Origin: Hemileia vastatrix
Taxonomy: Eukaryota > Basidiomycota > Pucciniomycetes > Pucciniales > Zaghouaniaceae
Direction: 5' to 3'
Length of the DNA: 64,000 bases
NCBI GenBank assembly: GCA_030280995.1
Contig: JASXTE010000002.1
Coordinates: 14,522,683-14,586,682, forward strand
The position numbers were made by a program, and so were the translations under genes. This document shows, piece after piece, positions 1 to 10,044 of this stretch. Every line of letters starts with the position of its first letter. The first letter of the stretch is position 1. A model generated the notes under the pieces. That model searched no databases and was not told the DNA's origin. It saw only the letters and a program-made list of their open reading frames with translations.

Positions 1-700
1 TTTAATTGCCTCTCTTGTGCTTCCAATTCTCTTTCCATCTCAAATTTATTCTCATTTTTAATTTTAGTGCTACTCTCCCCTATAATATCCCCACACCACC
101 CCTTGTTCCCCTCTTCTCCAACCCTCTCCCTCCCACCTCACCTCACCTAGCTTGTTTTTCTCCACATTTCACCCCATTTACTCCCTTCTCAACCCTTAGC
201 TACTCACTAATACTCCTAATTACTTTCTTTGCCCTCCTTCAAAGCCCTTTTCTTCTATAGGGACAAAAAAGGGTGACTTGGGAAGAAAAAAGGGTGGGGT
301 GAATTTAAAAAAGCTTGAAATAATGTGAAAGGGAAATGGTTGGGGTTAGAAGCAATAATAGTGGGGTTGAAAGCAAGAGGGTTGGGGTATTGTAAAAAGG
401 GTATGTTGGGATGAAGGGGGAAAGTAAATATTGAGAATTGAGGTTTGAGGCAAAAGGGGAAGATTGGAGTAGGGAAAATTTGGATGAATAGTGAATCAGG
501 AGTAGTAAGATGAGGTTAAAAGTGAGATCAGAGTGGAGGGGAAGGGCCGGGAGTACTGAGACTTAATCTGGGAAGTCTGGAGAGTTCAGTTACTGTCTTA
601 GGATGGTTATCTTAATAGGAGATGTGGGAAAAAATGGGAAGGGATGAAAAGGATTAAAAAGAATGAGGTGGAAGGAGGTTCTATTTGCACCCCTAAATCT
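1..700. other. Strand-asymmetric pyrimidine/purine tract, noncoding
   Basis: The first 255 bases of the + strand are strongly pyrimidine-rich (runs of ctctcc, cccctt, cacctcacc). From about 256 to 690 the + strand becomes purine-rich (aaaagggtg, gttggggtta, gaaggggg). Open frames here are low-complexity Leu/Pro/Ser strings and are not credible genes. A similar purine-rich, G-run-rich stretch forms the core of the CACTA-type element at 45.65-46.02 kb, so this may be part of a related non-autonomous element whose left end lies outside the window. That link is inference. Confidence 0.4.
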
Positions 701-1768
701 ACACAAGAAAAATATTTGTTTGTTACTTTTTTAATAAATACTGAAATTAGTGACCAAAGATGAACTAGAATGTAAAAGTTAGCTATGAAATAGAATTTCA
801 ATTCTTTACAAATTATTTTACAGAAAGTTTCTTAAAACTATACATAAGATATTAAAACAATAAAATAGGTATATTTTTGAAACAAGTTGGAAAAATAAAC
901 AAAAACTATATTAATATTTTTAACTGATTCACTTTTTTTATTTCATGAGATGAATGTCTTTAGATTTTAGTTTAGTTCTAAATTCTTTTAGTGAGATGCA
1001 GAACAGCTTCAAATTAAGTCATAGAGTTTAAATAAAGGTTTGAAATTTGATATTATTAAAAATTTTGCTAGATTTAATTCTCCATGGTTAATATACATAC
1101 CACAATAGTTTCCTGAAAAAGCTATAAAAATTAGTAAAATGTAATATTTTAAGTTCCTCAATATTGGTACTATAATCTATTAAGTAACAGAAAAAGCTCC
1201 TTGGTTCCTTTTTTTACTAAAATTTTATAATTGCAATGACTGTATTTATTTTCAAAAAATTATATATCTTAGTTTATGTAGAGATTAGATTGAAGTTTCA
1301 ATGTAATCCTGTTTTCAACTATGGTTCAATCTAAGTTAAACTGTGAGAAAATTTATCACTTTTCAAGAAATTTCTTGAAGAATTCTAAATGTAAAAATAA
1401 GTATATTTATTTATCACAAATATATATATTAGAGGGTATCAAAGTTGACCAATCTGCAATTAAATTAATTGAGGATAAATCTCCTTACACTCAAATTATC
1501 TTCTGCAATTATTTTTGCTAATAATTGGGTTATATGACATTTTATGTGTCAAAGTTGACCTCTTATCTGACATTTTTCTACTCAATTTTTTATAACCACA
1601 TCTTGGCCTACTTTCATTCACAGCCATATCTTTGACTACTCTCTGGATATGTCTTCTACCTTGCTTCCCACTCCCATTCTCATCTAATCCTGTCTATTCT
1701 CTCCATTCAGAACACCTCACTATCTCATCTGCTTCTTTTTTCTCCTTTTCACCTTCAATTATCTTAAC
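701..1768. other. AT-rich intergenic DNA, no gene seen
   Basis: This stretch has very low GC and many poly-A/T runs. The longest open frame (1321-1521, 66 codons) shows no recognisable motif and unbiased AT-driven composition. Nothing functional is recognised. Confidence 0.4.
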
Positions 1769-3034
1769 ATGCCCTGTCATCATAGATCTTCTCAAAGGCA
1801 GCTTTCCCTCAGTTTCTCTTCAAATTGCACTACTCCCTCTTTCCCCTGATCAGCTGAGAGATCGAAAACCATTCAATTAAAAAATAATGAACATCTCATT
1901 CTTATCAACTGGCTAGAAACTAAATCTAACTATGATTTTTATTTTGGTACTGAAAATTCAACTAAAGTAGGATGGCTCCCTGCATCAAAAGCTAATGGTT
2001 ATCTACTAATGGTCAATGAATTACAGAAGAAGACTAAGAGAAGGATATATCTTTTACCTAAAAAGGTGTCTAAAAATTTCAAGCATTACAAAGCCAAATA
2101 CAAGAAGGCAAAGACTCTTTCATCTTCCACTGATTTTGGTATTACTGACATCAATATCAGTAAGGGCATAAAATCCATAGATGATAAACTTGAATCTTCA
2201 TGTCCTTACTTTAAAAAGATGGATGTTATTTTTAGAGAGAGAGCTGTGTTAAACCTGCAAAAATGTTGGATGGTAAAGATGCTATCTACAAGCATGATGT
2301 TGAAACAAATGATTTTCCTTCTTCTTCTACTCAAGCCTCCCCTCATTCAAATTCCAAAAATCAAGATATCTTCTCAATAGATCCTTATGGCAATATAAAT
2401 CAACCTGATCTAACTCAAGTATGTTTTTTTCTTTTATCTTACCAATTATTTTTTATTTACATTTTCTTATTTCTAAAAAGGCTGAAGTACAAAATCAGGA
2501 GCCACAATCAACTGAGTCAGAAGCCAGAGAAAATGATGCAGAGGAAAATGTGACCTTGAACGGAAATCAAAGGGCTTCAAGTAGTCTAGATTTACACTCT
2601 CAAAGAAGAAGAAAAAGTGATACATCATCTCAATCCCCTTGTTTTTCTATTGAAGAATTTTTAGAGAAACATGATGCTGGTAAGTAATACCATACCTCTT
2701 AATATTTTACTCTGATTTTATTCTACTTTTTGATAATATTTCTTATCACTCTAGAACAAGTGGAAGTTTCTAAAGAGACTCTAAAGTTTGAAAAGCAAAA
2801 ATACAGGCTCTCTTTAATGAGGGATGATAGGGCACAAGACTTGGAGGAGAGGAAGTATGAGCTCTCTTTACAGAAGGATGATAGGGCACAAGACTTGGAG
2901 GAGAAGAAATTTGAGCTAGCTCTTAGTATTTAAAAATCAAAGAAAAATGAGAAAACACTCAAGTATCAAAACTTAATGGAACAGATGAAATTTAAGCATG
3001 ATCTTGAAGAAAATTCAAAGAAGAATTTTTTTTA
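1769..3034 (+). pseudogene. Broken Myb/SANT-like, coiled-coil protein gene
   Basis: The readable protein begins at an ATG at 1769. After a TGA near 1849 it runs through a Trp-anchored helical region (INWLETKSNYDFYFG) and the motif SCPYFKKMDVIFRER. I associate these with Myb/SANT-like DNA-binding proteins common around fungal transposons. Two introns are visible: donor GTATGT at 2420 with acceptor near 2480, and donor GTAAGT at 2681 with acceptor AG near 2753. The last exon encodes a charged coiled coil with a tandem repeat (DDRAQDLEE twice, about 2824-2908). A frameshift lies in the AGAGAGAG run near 2240, and a stop at 2931 is followed by further in-frame charged sequence to about 3033. The family assignment comes from memory of similar rust proteins. 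DNA binding is inferred, and the gene is not functional as read. Confidence 0.5.
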
Positions 3035-3254
3035 ATGTAATGTGTTACAGCCAATAAACCTTAGGAGGTAATTGAATGTCTAATGAAATTTTTTAATGAC
3101 TAGTGTGGTTTATTTTTTTTATACTTCAGCTATTCATAATTAATTTTACATAAAATTTTACAATAATTTCCTGTAAATCATTGCTCTATCCATCATTATT
3201 CAAATTTTTGTATTTTAATTATAAAAATTCTTTTTTAAATACAATTTTTATGTC

Positions 3255-3600
3255 TCATTTGAAAATTTGCCAATCACCCCCCTGCATTTTTTTGAAGTAA
3301 GGGGTGGGTATCACCAAAATTCTTTCAAGTCAAGAATCTTGAAAGTCTTGTGAAAGTTTGACATTACTACCCCCTGCATTTTATGGGTATCACCAAAATT
3401 CTTTCAAGTCAAGATCTTTGCAAGTCTTTTAAGAAATTTTGGCAATAATCCCCCCTGCATTTTATTTAATTAAGGGACAGATATCACCAAAATTTTAAGT
3501 CAAACTTTTTTCAAGTTAGATTTGAAAATTTGGCAATACAACCCCCTGAATTTTATTGAAGTAAGGGGTGGGTATCACCAAAATTTTTACAAGTCAAAAA
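3255..3600. repeat. Tandem minisatellite, about four units of 80-100 bp
   Basis: The phrases CCCCCTGCATTTT and GGGTATCACCAAAATT recur about four times, followed each time by a variant of TCAAGTCAAGA. Units begin near 3270, 3368, 3448 and 3538 and differ in length and point mutations. No coding capacity. The array ends just before a CACTA-like terminus at 3613 and may be its subterminal or flanking repeat. Confidence 0.7.
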
Positions 3601-3612
3601 TTTCACATGTCA

Positions 3613-3840
3613 CACCATGGGAAATTTGGGAGTAAACTGCTAACTATTCTCCCCCTTTGAAATGGTTTGGAAATGGTTGGGAGTAGGTTGGTAAACTTTT
3701 GGGAAATCTGATTAAAATAAGTTGAACCAAAAATTGGTTGCAGATTGGACCCAGATTTAACCCTACTTATTCCTAAGCTGAGGAGAGCTTGAAAACCAAA
3801 TTGAACATTAGTTGAGTACAATTTGAGCAGTGGTTGAGCA
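3613..3840 (+). mobile_element. Fragment: left end of a CACTA-type element
   Basis: The start, CACCATGGGAAATTTGGG followed by AAACTGCTAACTATT, aligns with the left terminus of the 29.9-kb element at 5490. Similarity continues for about 230 bases, for example AAAACCAAATTGAACATTAGTTGAG here against AAGAACCACATTGAACATC there. The inner palindrome is degraded and no right end with a matching target duplication was found, so this is probably a relic end of a related element. AT-rich sequence follows. Confidence 0.55.
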
Positions 3841-4403
3841 GAGGTTTCAATATGATACCATAATATTCACTTCACGCTCTGAATCAATGAGGTCTTTAGC
3901 ATTCTGTCTTGGTCATTAAAGTTTTACATTTTGGGAAACTTAAATCAATAGGGTCAAAATATTATTTCAATTATAAAAGTTTCTTCTAGTTAGATATAAA
4001 TAATGATACCATTTAAAGTCTTTTTAACATATTTAGAGATAAAAATCTGTTTTTTATTATAAATTTTGCACTTAAGCTTTAATCATCTAGCCACTAGTTG
4101 ATAATGACTCCTTATTATTAGAAATTTTGAATATCTACCTGTAATGAAAAATTAAAAGATGATTTATAAAACTGATATTGGAGGATAAAACCAATAAATA
4201 TTGTTATAGCAGAAATAAATAGAACTAAATTCTTTTATACATTCACTATATTTAACAAATTTCTCTTAATATATTGGCTCTAATACTAGAATCTAAACTA
4301 GATAACTTGTTTCATGTCTCAATTCACATTTTCAAATTCTTATAACTAATTCTACTTTTATTCATAGTTTTTTTTAACTTCATTTTTGAATATTAAATAA
4401 ATA
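3841..4403. other. AT-rich spacer, no gene seen
   Basis: Low-complexity AT-rich DNA between the CACTA-like end fragment and the SNF2 pseudogene. No ORF with a credible motif, no repeat unit and no RNA gene were seen. Confidence 0.4.
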
Positions 4404-5489
4404 TTGTATATATACTGCACTTTAATTTCATCTCAATGTTTTTTTCACATCCTCTCTTCTTTTAACATCCAACACCACCTACTACCTTTGATAATTCAAA
4501 TTTCTACTCTCAGATGTGCTGAAAAATTATCAATAAAGTTCAGCCCCATTTTCCCAAAAAAAATATCAAGATTTCATGAAGTATCAATTCCAGTTATTCT
4601 AAAGCAAGATAGGTCTAGAGTTCATGTATTTGTAATATTTCAAGAAGAAAAACCAACACTTGTTGGTTATCTTTTGAGTGAGCAGAGATTTCAGATTGGA
4701 CCACTACTGGGAGATGTTGGTGATGGATCTCAAAATTTAAGTGAGGAAAAGGCCTCTAATCCCCAAAAATCTTTTTATTTTTCCTCCAACTTGGTTCCAC
4801 TTCTTAACAGGCGGTATAAGATTTTTGGATTTCTTTTTTCTTCAAGTGAACTCATTGGTGTGGCCAAAGAAGCATTTTTCAAGGCTCAAATCACTTTAAT
4901 TCCAATTCCAAACTATAATCCCACTTTCTTCTTCAATATTCCACATTCTTGTAATCACACATCACCTGAAGCTTCTTTAACATCATATGACTGGATGACA
5001 AATCAGAGTATAGGAGGGAATAAAACAGTTCTTAAAGACATCAGCTGCAAGCAATTAATTTTATGATTGAAAATGAAAAAATAAACAGAAATGTTGGATA
5101 CCCTTTGGAGGCATGAGGAAAAATACTGGCTTCAAAGAGGGACTTATAGCTATAAAGAACATTTCCCTAAAGAATAGTTATCCCCTGAAGGAATCGGGTT
5201 GATACTAGCTGATGATATGGGTTTGGGAAAAACCCTGTCAACTCTAGGACTTATCTGGGAAACTCAAAGTGAGGCCAGAAAATTTCCGCTCTCAGGTGAT
5301 GGAGAAGGGAGGAATACAACATCAGCTATGCAAATTACATGCCCACTTGCAACACTTTCTAACTGGATAAATGAAATTCTAATCCACTTTGAGAATAATG
5401 CACTTGCTTTCAAGGTTTTTTATGGAAAGGACTCAAAAACAAAAGATGCTAAGGAGCTTCAGAACTATTTGATTGTTTTAACTATGTAT
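4404..5489 (+). pseudogene. SNF2-family helicase pseudogene, 5' half
   Basis: A 220-codon ORF (4404-5066) corresponds to the N-terminal region of a RAD5/RAD16-like SNF2 protein. A second reading frame (about 5090-5177) follows and ends in an in-frame TAG at 5175. It continues as the ATPase core: LILADDMGLGKTLSTLGLI is motif I (Walker A, 5196-5250), and the Ia region TCPLATLSNWINEI is near 5340. The frame is open to LTMY at 5489, where a transposon with a TAT duplication begins. The second half resumes in frame at 35372. SNF2 ATPases remodel chromatin or DNA-bound proteins in the nucleus. This copy is dead: stops, frameshifts and the 29.9-kb insertion. It could be a host gene copy or older element cargo. 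Confidence 0.75.
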
Positions 5490-5530
5490 CAGCACGGGAA
5501 ATCTGGGGGTGAACTGCTAGCAGTTCCCTC
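5490..5530 (+). repeat. Left terminal inverted repeat with inner palindrome
   Basis: The repeat starts CAGCACGGGAAATCTGGGGG. A perfect 16-bp palindrome, GAACTGCTAGCAGTTC, lies at 5511-5526. It pairs with the right terminus at 35331-35371 with a few mismatches. Confidence 0.85.
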
Positions 5531-6128
5531 TATTTGAAACTATCAGGAATTTGTCAGGAAAATGTTGGGAAACCATCCTGAAACTGTCAGAAAGATGTTT
5601 TTAAATCTGATAAAAAAACATTGAAAAAATAAACTGTCACAGATTGAATCCAGAACAATCCCTCCTTGAGCAGAGCTTAAGAACCACATTGAACATCATT
5701 AATCTCAGGTTTGGCAAAAGGTTGAACAACATCACTTAGCATACCTTAATATTCAAATATTAAACTTGAATATATGTTGCATGTATGATATAGATGCATA
5801 TGCATTTGAATTTGCATGGTGGATACTTATTGCATGCTAAAAATTGATGTGAAATGCCTATCCAAAGTGTATGCATAATGACTATGAAGAATAAATATGC
5901 ATAGTGATTATGCATAAAAATATGCATATTGAATATGCATAAAATATGCATAAAAATATGCATATTGAATATGCATTAAAAATATGCATATTGAATATGC
6001 AAAAAAAAGGTGCATATATGTATATGAATAAAATATATTAATATGCATGTAAATATGTATAATGCATATGCATATGAATATGCATAAATATGCATAATGA
6101 TTGAAAAATGCAAAAAAAATGATGCTTA
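5531..6128. other. Subterminal region and ATGCAT-rich AT array
   Basis: Bases 5531-5755 continue the CACTA-type subterminal sequence shared with 3640-3840. From about 5765 to 6128 the sequence is an irregular array of ATATGCATA / TTGAATATGCAT phrases, rich in the self-complementary ATGCAT. It resumes after the solo LTR at 7229-7285, which shows the LTR landed inside it. Open frames here are repeat artefacts (His/Met/Tyr strings). Confidence 0.6.
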
Positions 6129-6132
6129 ACGA

Positions 6133-7224
6133 TGTGGTCTTCCAACATTGGCAGGGGCCTTTGTTGTGTGATTTGGCGCAATTTGTGCATGTCTTAATTG
6201 ACATCTGCTAAAGAATTGGGTATTTTTCTGGTTTTATTCCGTGGATATTGTGTCTGCCGGTATGTGGGTACTATCATTCGATAGCCCTGGTTTTTCTCTA
6301 TATTTTGTGTCTTGAAGACATTTTTCATATTCTGAGTTTTAAGGGGTCATTTCCTCATTTTTCATTTATAAAAGATTGCTGTTTAATTTTGTTTTTCGTG
6401 TTTTACGGGATAACCTTAAGTCTTAGGGTTAAGTACTTAGTACCATTGGATAGAGCTAATTTTTCTCTATATTTCATGTCTCAATGTTGTTATAGTGAAA
6501 TTCCGTGTTTTAAAGGTTTTAGTAGTTGTAGCTAATTTTTCTAAGTAGATTAGTGGTTTTTATTGGTATTCTGGCTTCAGGGAGGCCGGGCCGCTTCAGG
6601 CGGCATCTCCGACGTCGGGCGGCCCGCCCGCCTCTGTTTTAGGAGGTTGGGGAGCGCTCCAGGAGGGTTTTTTATGCAATTTGGCGGGTACAGGCGCCAG
6701 ATTGGTGGGTGTGCATGGGCTCTTAGAGAGTGGTCTGTGTGTACATAGTGAAAAGACAGTTTGGGGCAACCTTCATCATCATACAACCATCCGGAGGTGA
6801 TCTCATTGTTCCTAACTCAGTTTTCACTGTTTTCTGGCCACAATTGGCTGTGTTTGTTGCAAGTAAGTTCTTCATTTAACTTAACTTTAGCAACTGTTTT
6901 CTCTGTTATAGTCTTGCAAGCTATAGCAAGTATTATTGCTGTCTCTGGTGTGGATTTGCAGCCTACATCAAGTATCTTTGCTGTCTCTGGTGTGGACTTT
7001 GCTCTACATTTCAGTTCTTTGGTCTGGTAGTCTATCTGGGGACTACTTTCTTGGCTCATCAAGCAGTCAAGTGTGTTTAAAAGGGGCTTTAGCAAAACAG
7101 GAACCAACTTACTTTAGCAAGTAAATCTCACTCTATTTTTCTAAAGGGACAGGGGATTTTCTCTCTGGTTTTTCTCCAACTCCCTTGGTCAAGGCCTATA
7201 GCTAGCACTATAGGATTGTCTACA
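6133..7224 (+). mobile_element. Solo LTR of the element-3/element-4 family
   Basis: A 1092-bp unit begins TGTGGTCTTCCAACATTGGC and ends GGATTGTCTACA, giving TG...CA termini. It is flanked by the 4-bp duplication ACGA (6129-6132 and 7225-7228). It matches the two LTRs of element 3 and the solo LTR at 38864. A GC-rich block at about 6580-6635 (GACGTCGGGCGGCCCGCCC) stands out from the AT-rich surroundings. Open frames of 60-95 codons inside are shared by all copies only because the LTRs are copies of each other. The unit is probably left by recombination between two LTRs. Confidence 0.85.
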
Positions 7225-7228
7225 ACGA

Positions 7229-7860
7229 GTATATTTTATGCATAAATAGAAATATGCAATATGAATTCATATTGCATAAAGATAACACTGGAAAACCATT
7301 TTGACCAAAACTCATACTTAATTTTCATTCTGGACTAAAGGTGTGAGGGAAGGAAGAAAAACAGTCCGACGTTAAAAAAATGCTACATGCACTCATTTTG
7401 TAGCAGAGCAAATGAGAAGTGCTGAATTATGGTTGGTGCCCATAATTTAGTATGATATCATAATTTTATTTAATTGTTTTCAATATTGAAAAGACTTTAG
7501 GTCGGTTGGTATGGATCTAGCTGTGCCAGGGTCTAATCTAATTATTTTAACAATTTCTTAATAATTAACAGGCTTTAATACAAAAACAGGTTGTATTTTT
7601 TGTGGGATATTGGATATGATAACGTCTTTTGTAAAAAAAACTTATATTTTTTAAAAATATTCCTGAATCAGATGTGGGATAATCACTACAAAAAATTTTA
7701 GTACTGTGGACAATAAAATATATGCACAAGCAGTAAAGAAAGGACCAAGTGAACCCTTTTTGTGCAGTGGGAATCATTAGAGTGGAATTGTGGATGAAAA
7801 ATATAATTCATTATTACCATTTTATTTAATCAAAAAATTTATAATATTAAAAAGAACTAT
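7229..7860. other. Left interior of the CACTA element, no gene
   Basis: The first 60 bases are the remainder of the ATGCAT-rich array. The rest is AT-rich unique-looking DNA leading into the satellite. No convincing ORF, repeat unit or RNA gene was seen. Confidence 0.45.
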
Positions 7861-9192
7861 TGATTAATTGGTATTTGACCTTTGTGCCTCACTCATATTT
7901 ATCATTTGATTGATTTTTGTCACCATTATGTTATTAATATTATAAGTATAGCAAAAACTTGTGTGCCCAATTCATACCAGGTGATGTTACACCTTTTATA
8001 ATATTATTAAATAAAGGTAAAAAAATATGAAAATGATTTGTTTTACAAAAAATAAATTGATATCCAAAAGCAATATGAGAGATAAAAAGGTAAAATTAAA
8101 GGGATCAAATATGAAATAAAAAATTAAAGTGAAATTCCTCCCATCAAGAGCAAGTAGACATGATGGGGTGAACACCCACCAGTGGCACTAAACTTGGACT
8201 ATAATTTCTTTTTTGTAAAAATAAAAAAAATCCACTGGAGCTTTAGCAAAACTTCAGGATGACAATTTTGCCATATCAAACAACTTCTAGTGCAATTATT
8301 GAAGAAAAATTCATTTTCATTGCAATAGAGAGAATTGATCACATCAGACTGCATGTGACCAAAAGTGTCCAGCACTAGTTCGGCCGAACTTTTGCTGGAC
8401 ACTTTTATGATGGAGGTTAGCTAGGGTGGAATTTTTCTTCAGTTCATCTGGCATTTCTTATAAACATTTCCACTGGTATTTGATCTTTGTGCCTCACTCA
8501 TATTTATCATTTGATTGATTTTTTGTCACCATTATGTTATTAATATTATAAGTATATCAAAAACTCGTGTGCCCAACGCATACCGGGCAATGTTACACCT
8601 TTTATAATATTATTAAATAAAGGTACAAAAATATGAAAATGATTTTTTTTACAAAAAATAAATTGATATACAAAAGCAATATGAGGGATAAAAAGGTAAA
8701 ATTAAAGGAATCAAATATGAAATAAAAAATTAAAATTAAATTACTGCCATCAAGAGCAAGTAGACATGTTGGGGCAAATTTCCACCAGTGAGGCTAAACT
8801 TGGACTATAATTACTTTTTTGAAAAACAAAAAAGTGCCAATCTGAGGTTTAAAAAAACTTCAGCAGAGCCATTTAGCCATATCAAACAACTTCTAGTTCA
8901 ATGATTGAGAGAGAATTGATCACACCAGACTGCATGTGACCAAAAGTGTCCAGCACAAGTTTGGCTGAGCTTGTGCTGGACACATTTATGACGGAGAGTA
9001 GCTAGGGTAGAATTTTTCTTCAGTTAATCTGGTATTTCTTATAAACATGTCCATTGGTACTTGATCTTTGTGCCTCACTCATATATATCATTTGATTAAT
9101 TTATTGTCACCATTATATTATTAATATTATAAGTATAGCAAAAACTTGTGTGCCCAACGTATACCGGGTGATTTTACACATTTTACAATATT
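7861..9192. repeat. 600-bp palindrome satellite, segment 1
   Basis: The segment holds two full unit-length repeats. Each has a TTTGTGCCTCACTCATATTTA block, an AAATTGATATCCAAAAGCAA block, a weak second inverted repeat (near 8228) and a 46-bp palindrome (8361-8406 and 8942-8987). The palindrome arms read AAAAGTGTCCAGCAC... on the left and the complement on the right. It ends at the ATATT target duplication of element 1 (9188-9192) and resumes at 17835. Confidence 0.85.
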
Positions 9193-10009
9193 TGTCAAGG
9201 GTCACTTTTGGTCTAGAAGCTTTGGTACGGTATTATATGAAGATATTAAGGATTTATTGGACTCTCAATAATTAGGTACGTATTTTCTCAATCAAAGATG
9301 ATTCTTTTACTCAATAATAAGAGGTAGATTAAAATATTTATATAATTTATAGATTAGAATTACGTCCTTGTAAATACTAAAGATATAAAATATAAGAAAT
9401 AAGTGTTTAACTATTGTAGTTGTAGTAGTAAGTGAGTTGGTAAAGTAGAATGATTAAAAGACAACAAAAAGAGAGGCCTTTTATAGGCAAAGGAGAGACA
9501 AAGCACGGCAATCAAATTCTAAAAACAGTAGGAAGAGAGAGAGAAAAGAACATTCCAGAAAGAGTATTTCAAATAATAAAGTTATTCTAAAATGAAGGCG
9601 TGAAAAAGATGTATTTACAGAGTATGTCAGAAATACATCAATATATTTAATATTTACTGTAAAAGTCAATCCTAAATAAGAAATTTTATTTTTTTTGTAT
9701 ATATTTAATATTATTTGAATATTTAAATCTTATTTTCTCTTTATATTTATTTTTTAATATAAATTTTTATTTTTCCCAACCTGTCAAATGAGCACGGTGT
9801 TAGAGAAAATATAAGGGACAAAATTATAATTATAATTTTAATTATTTATTTAATTAATTAATTTAATTTGAACATTCTGTAATTAGTTAATTTATTATAA
9901 CTAATTTTAATGTAACTAAAATAAAATAATAATTAAAAATGATAAGGTGCGGCTTCATCCAGTAAATAATTAATTATTTCACTGGGTAAGTCTAGTAGCC
10001 TGGCTGACA
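9193..10009 (-). repeat. Element 1 3' LTR
   Basis: On the element's sense strand it runs TGTCAGCC...CCTTGACA. It is preceded (on that strand) by a purine tract at 10010-10020. A TATA-like TATAAAAGG lies on the minus strand at 9477-9485, as in the 5' copy. The region near 9780-9950 is made of TTAATTAA-like AT repeats. Confidence 0.95.
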
Positions 10010-10020
10010 CTCCCTTACTC
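10010..10020 (-). other. Element 1 polypurine tract
   Basis: On the minus strand this reads GAGTAAGGGAG and directly abuts the TGTCAG start of the 3' LTR, the expected position for plus-strand DNA priming. Confidence 0.75.
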
Positions 10021-10044
10021 TAAAAAAAAAAAATAAAAAAAATG

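Noticed and set aside
6..260. 84-codon ORF at the left edge
   Set aside because: Composition artefact of the pyrimidine-rich tract (Leu/Pro/Ser/Phe).
3613..5489. A complete CACTA element from 3613 to the SNF2 region
   Set aside because: Only a left terminus was found; no right end with a matching 3-bp duplication could be identified, so it is kept as a fragment.
5760..6204. Minus-strand ORFs rich in His/Met/Tyr/Ile
   Set aside because: Translations of the ATGCAT repeat array; not genes.
6248..6535. 95-codon ORF repeated in all LTR copies of the element-3 family
   Set aside because: It is shared only because LTRs are copies of each other; hydrophobic and low in complexity, without a motif, and not extended in any copy.
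9481..9669. 62-codon ORF in element 1 LTR (also 17306)
   Set aside because: Identical by LTR duplication and overlaps the promoter region; no motif.
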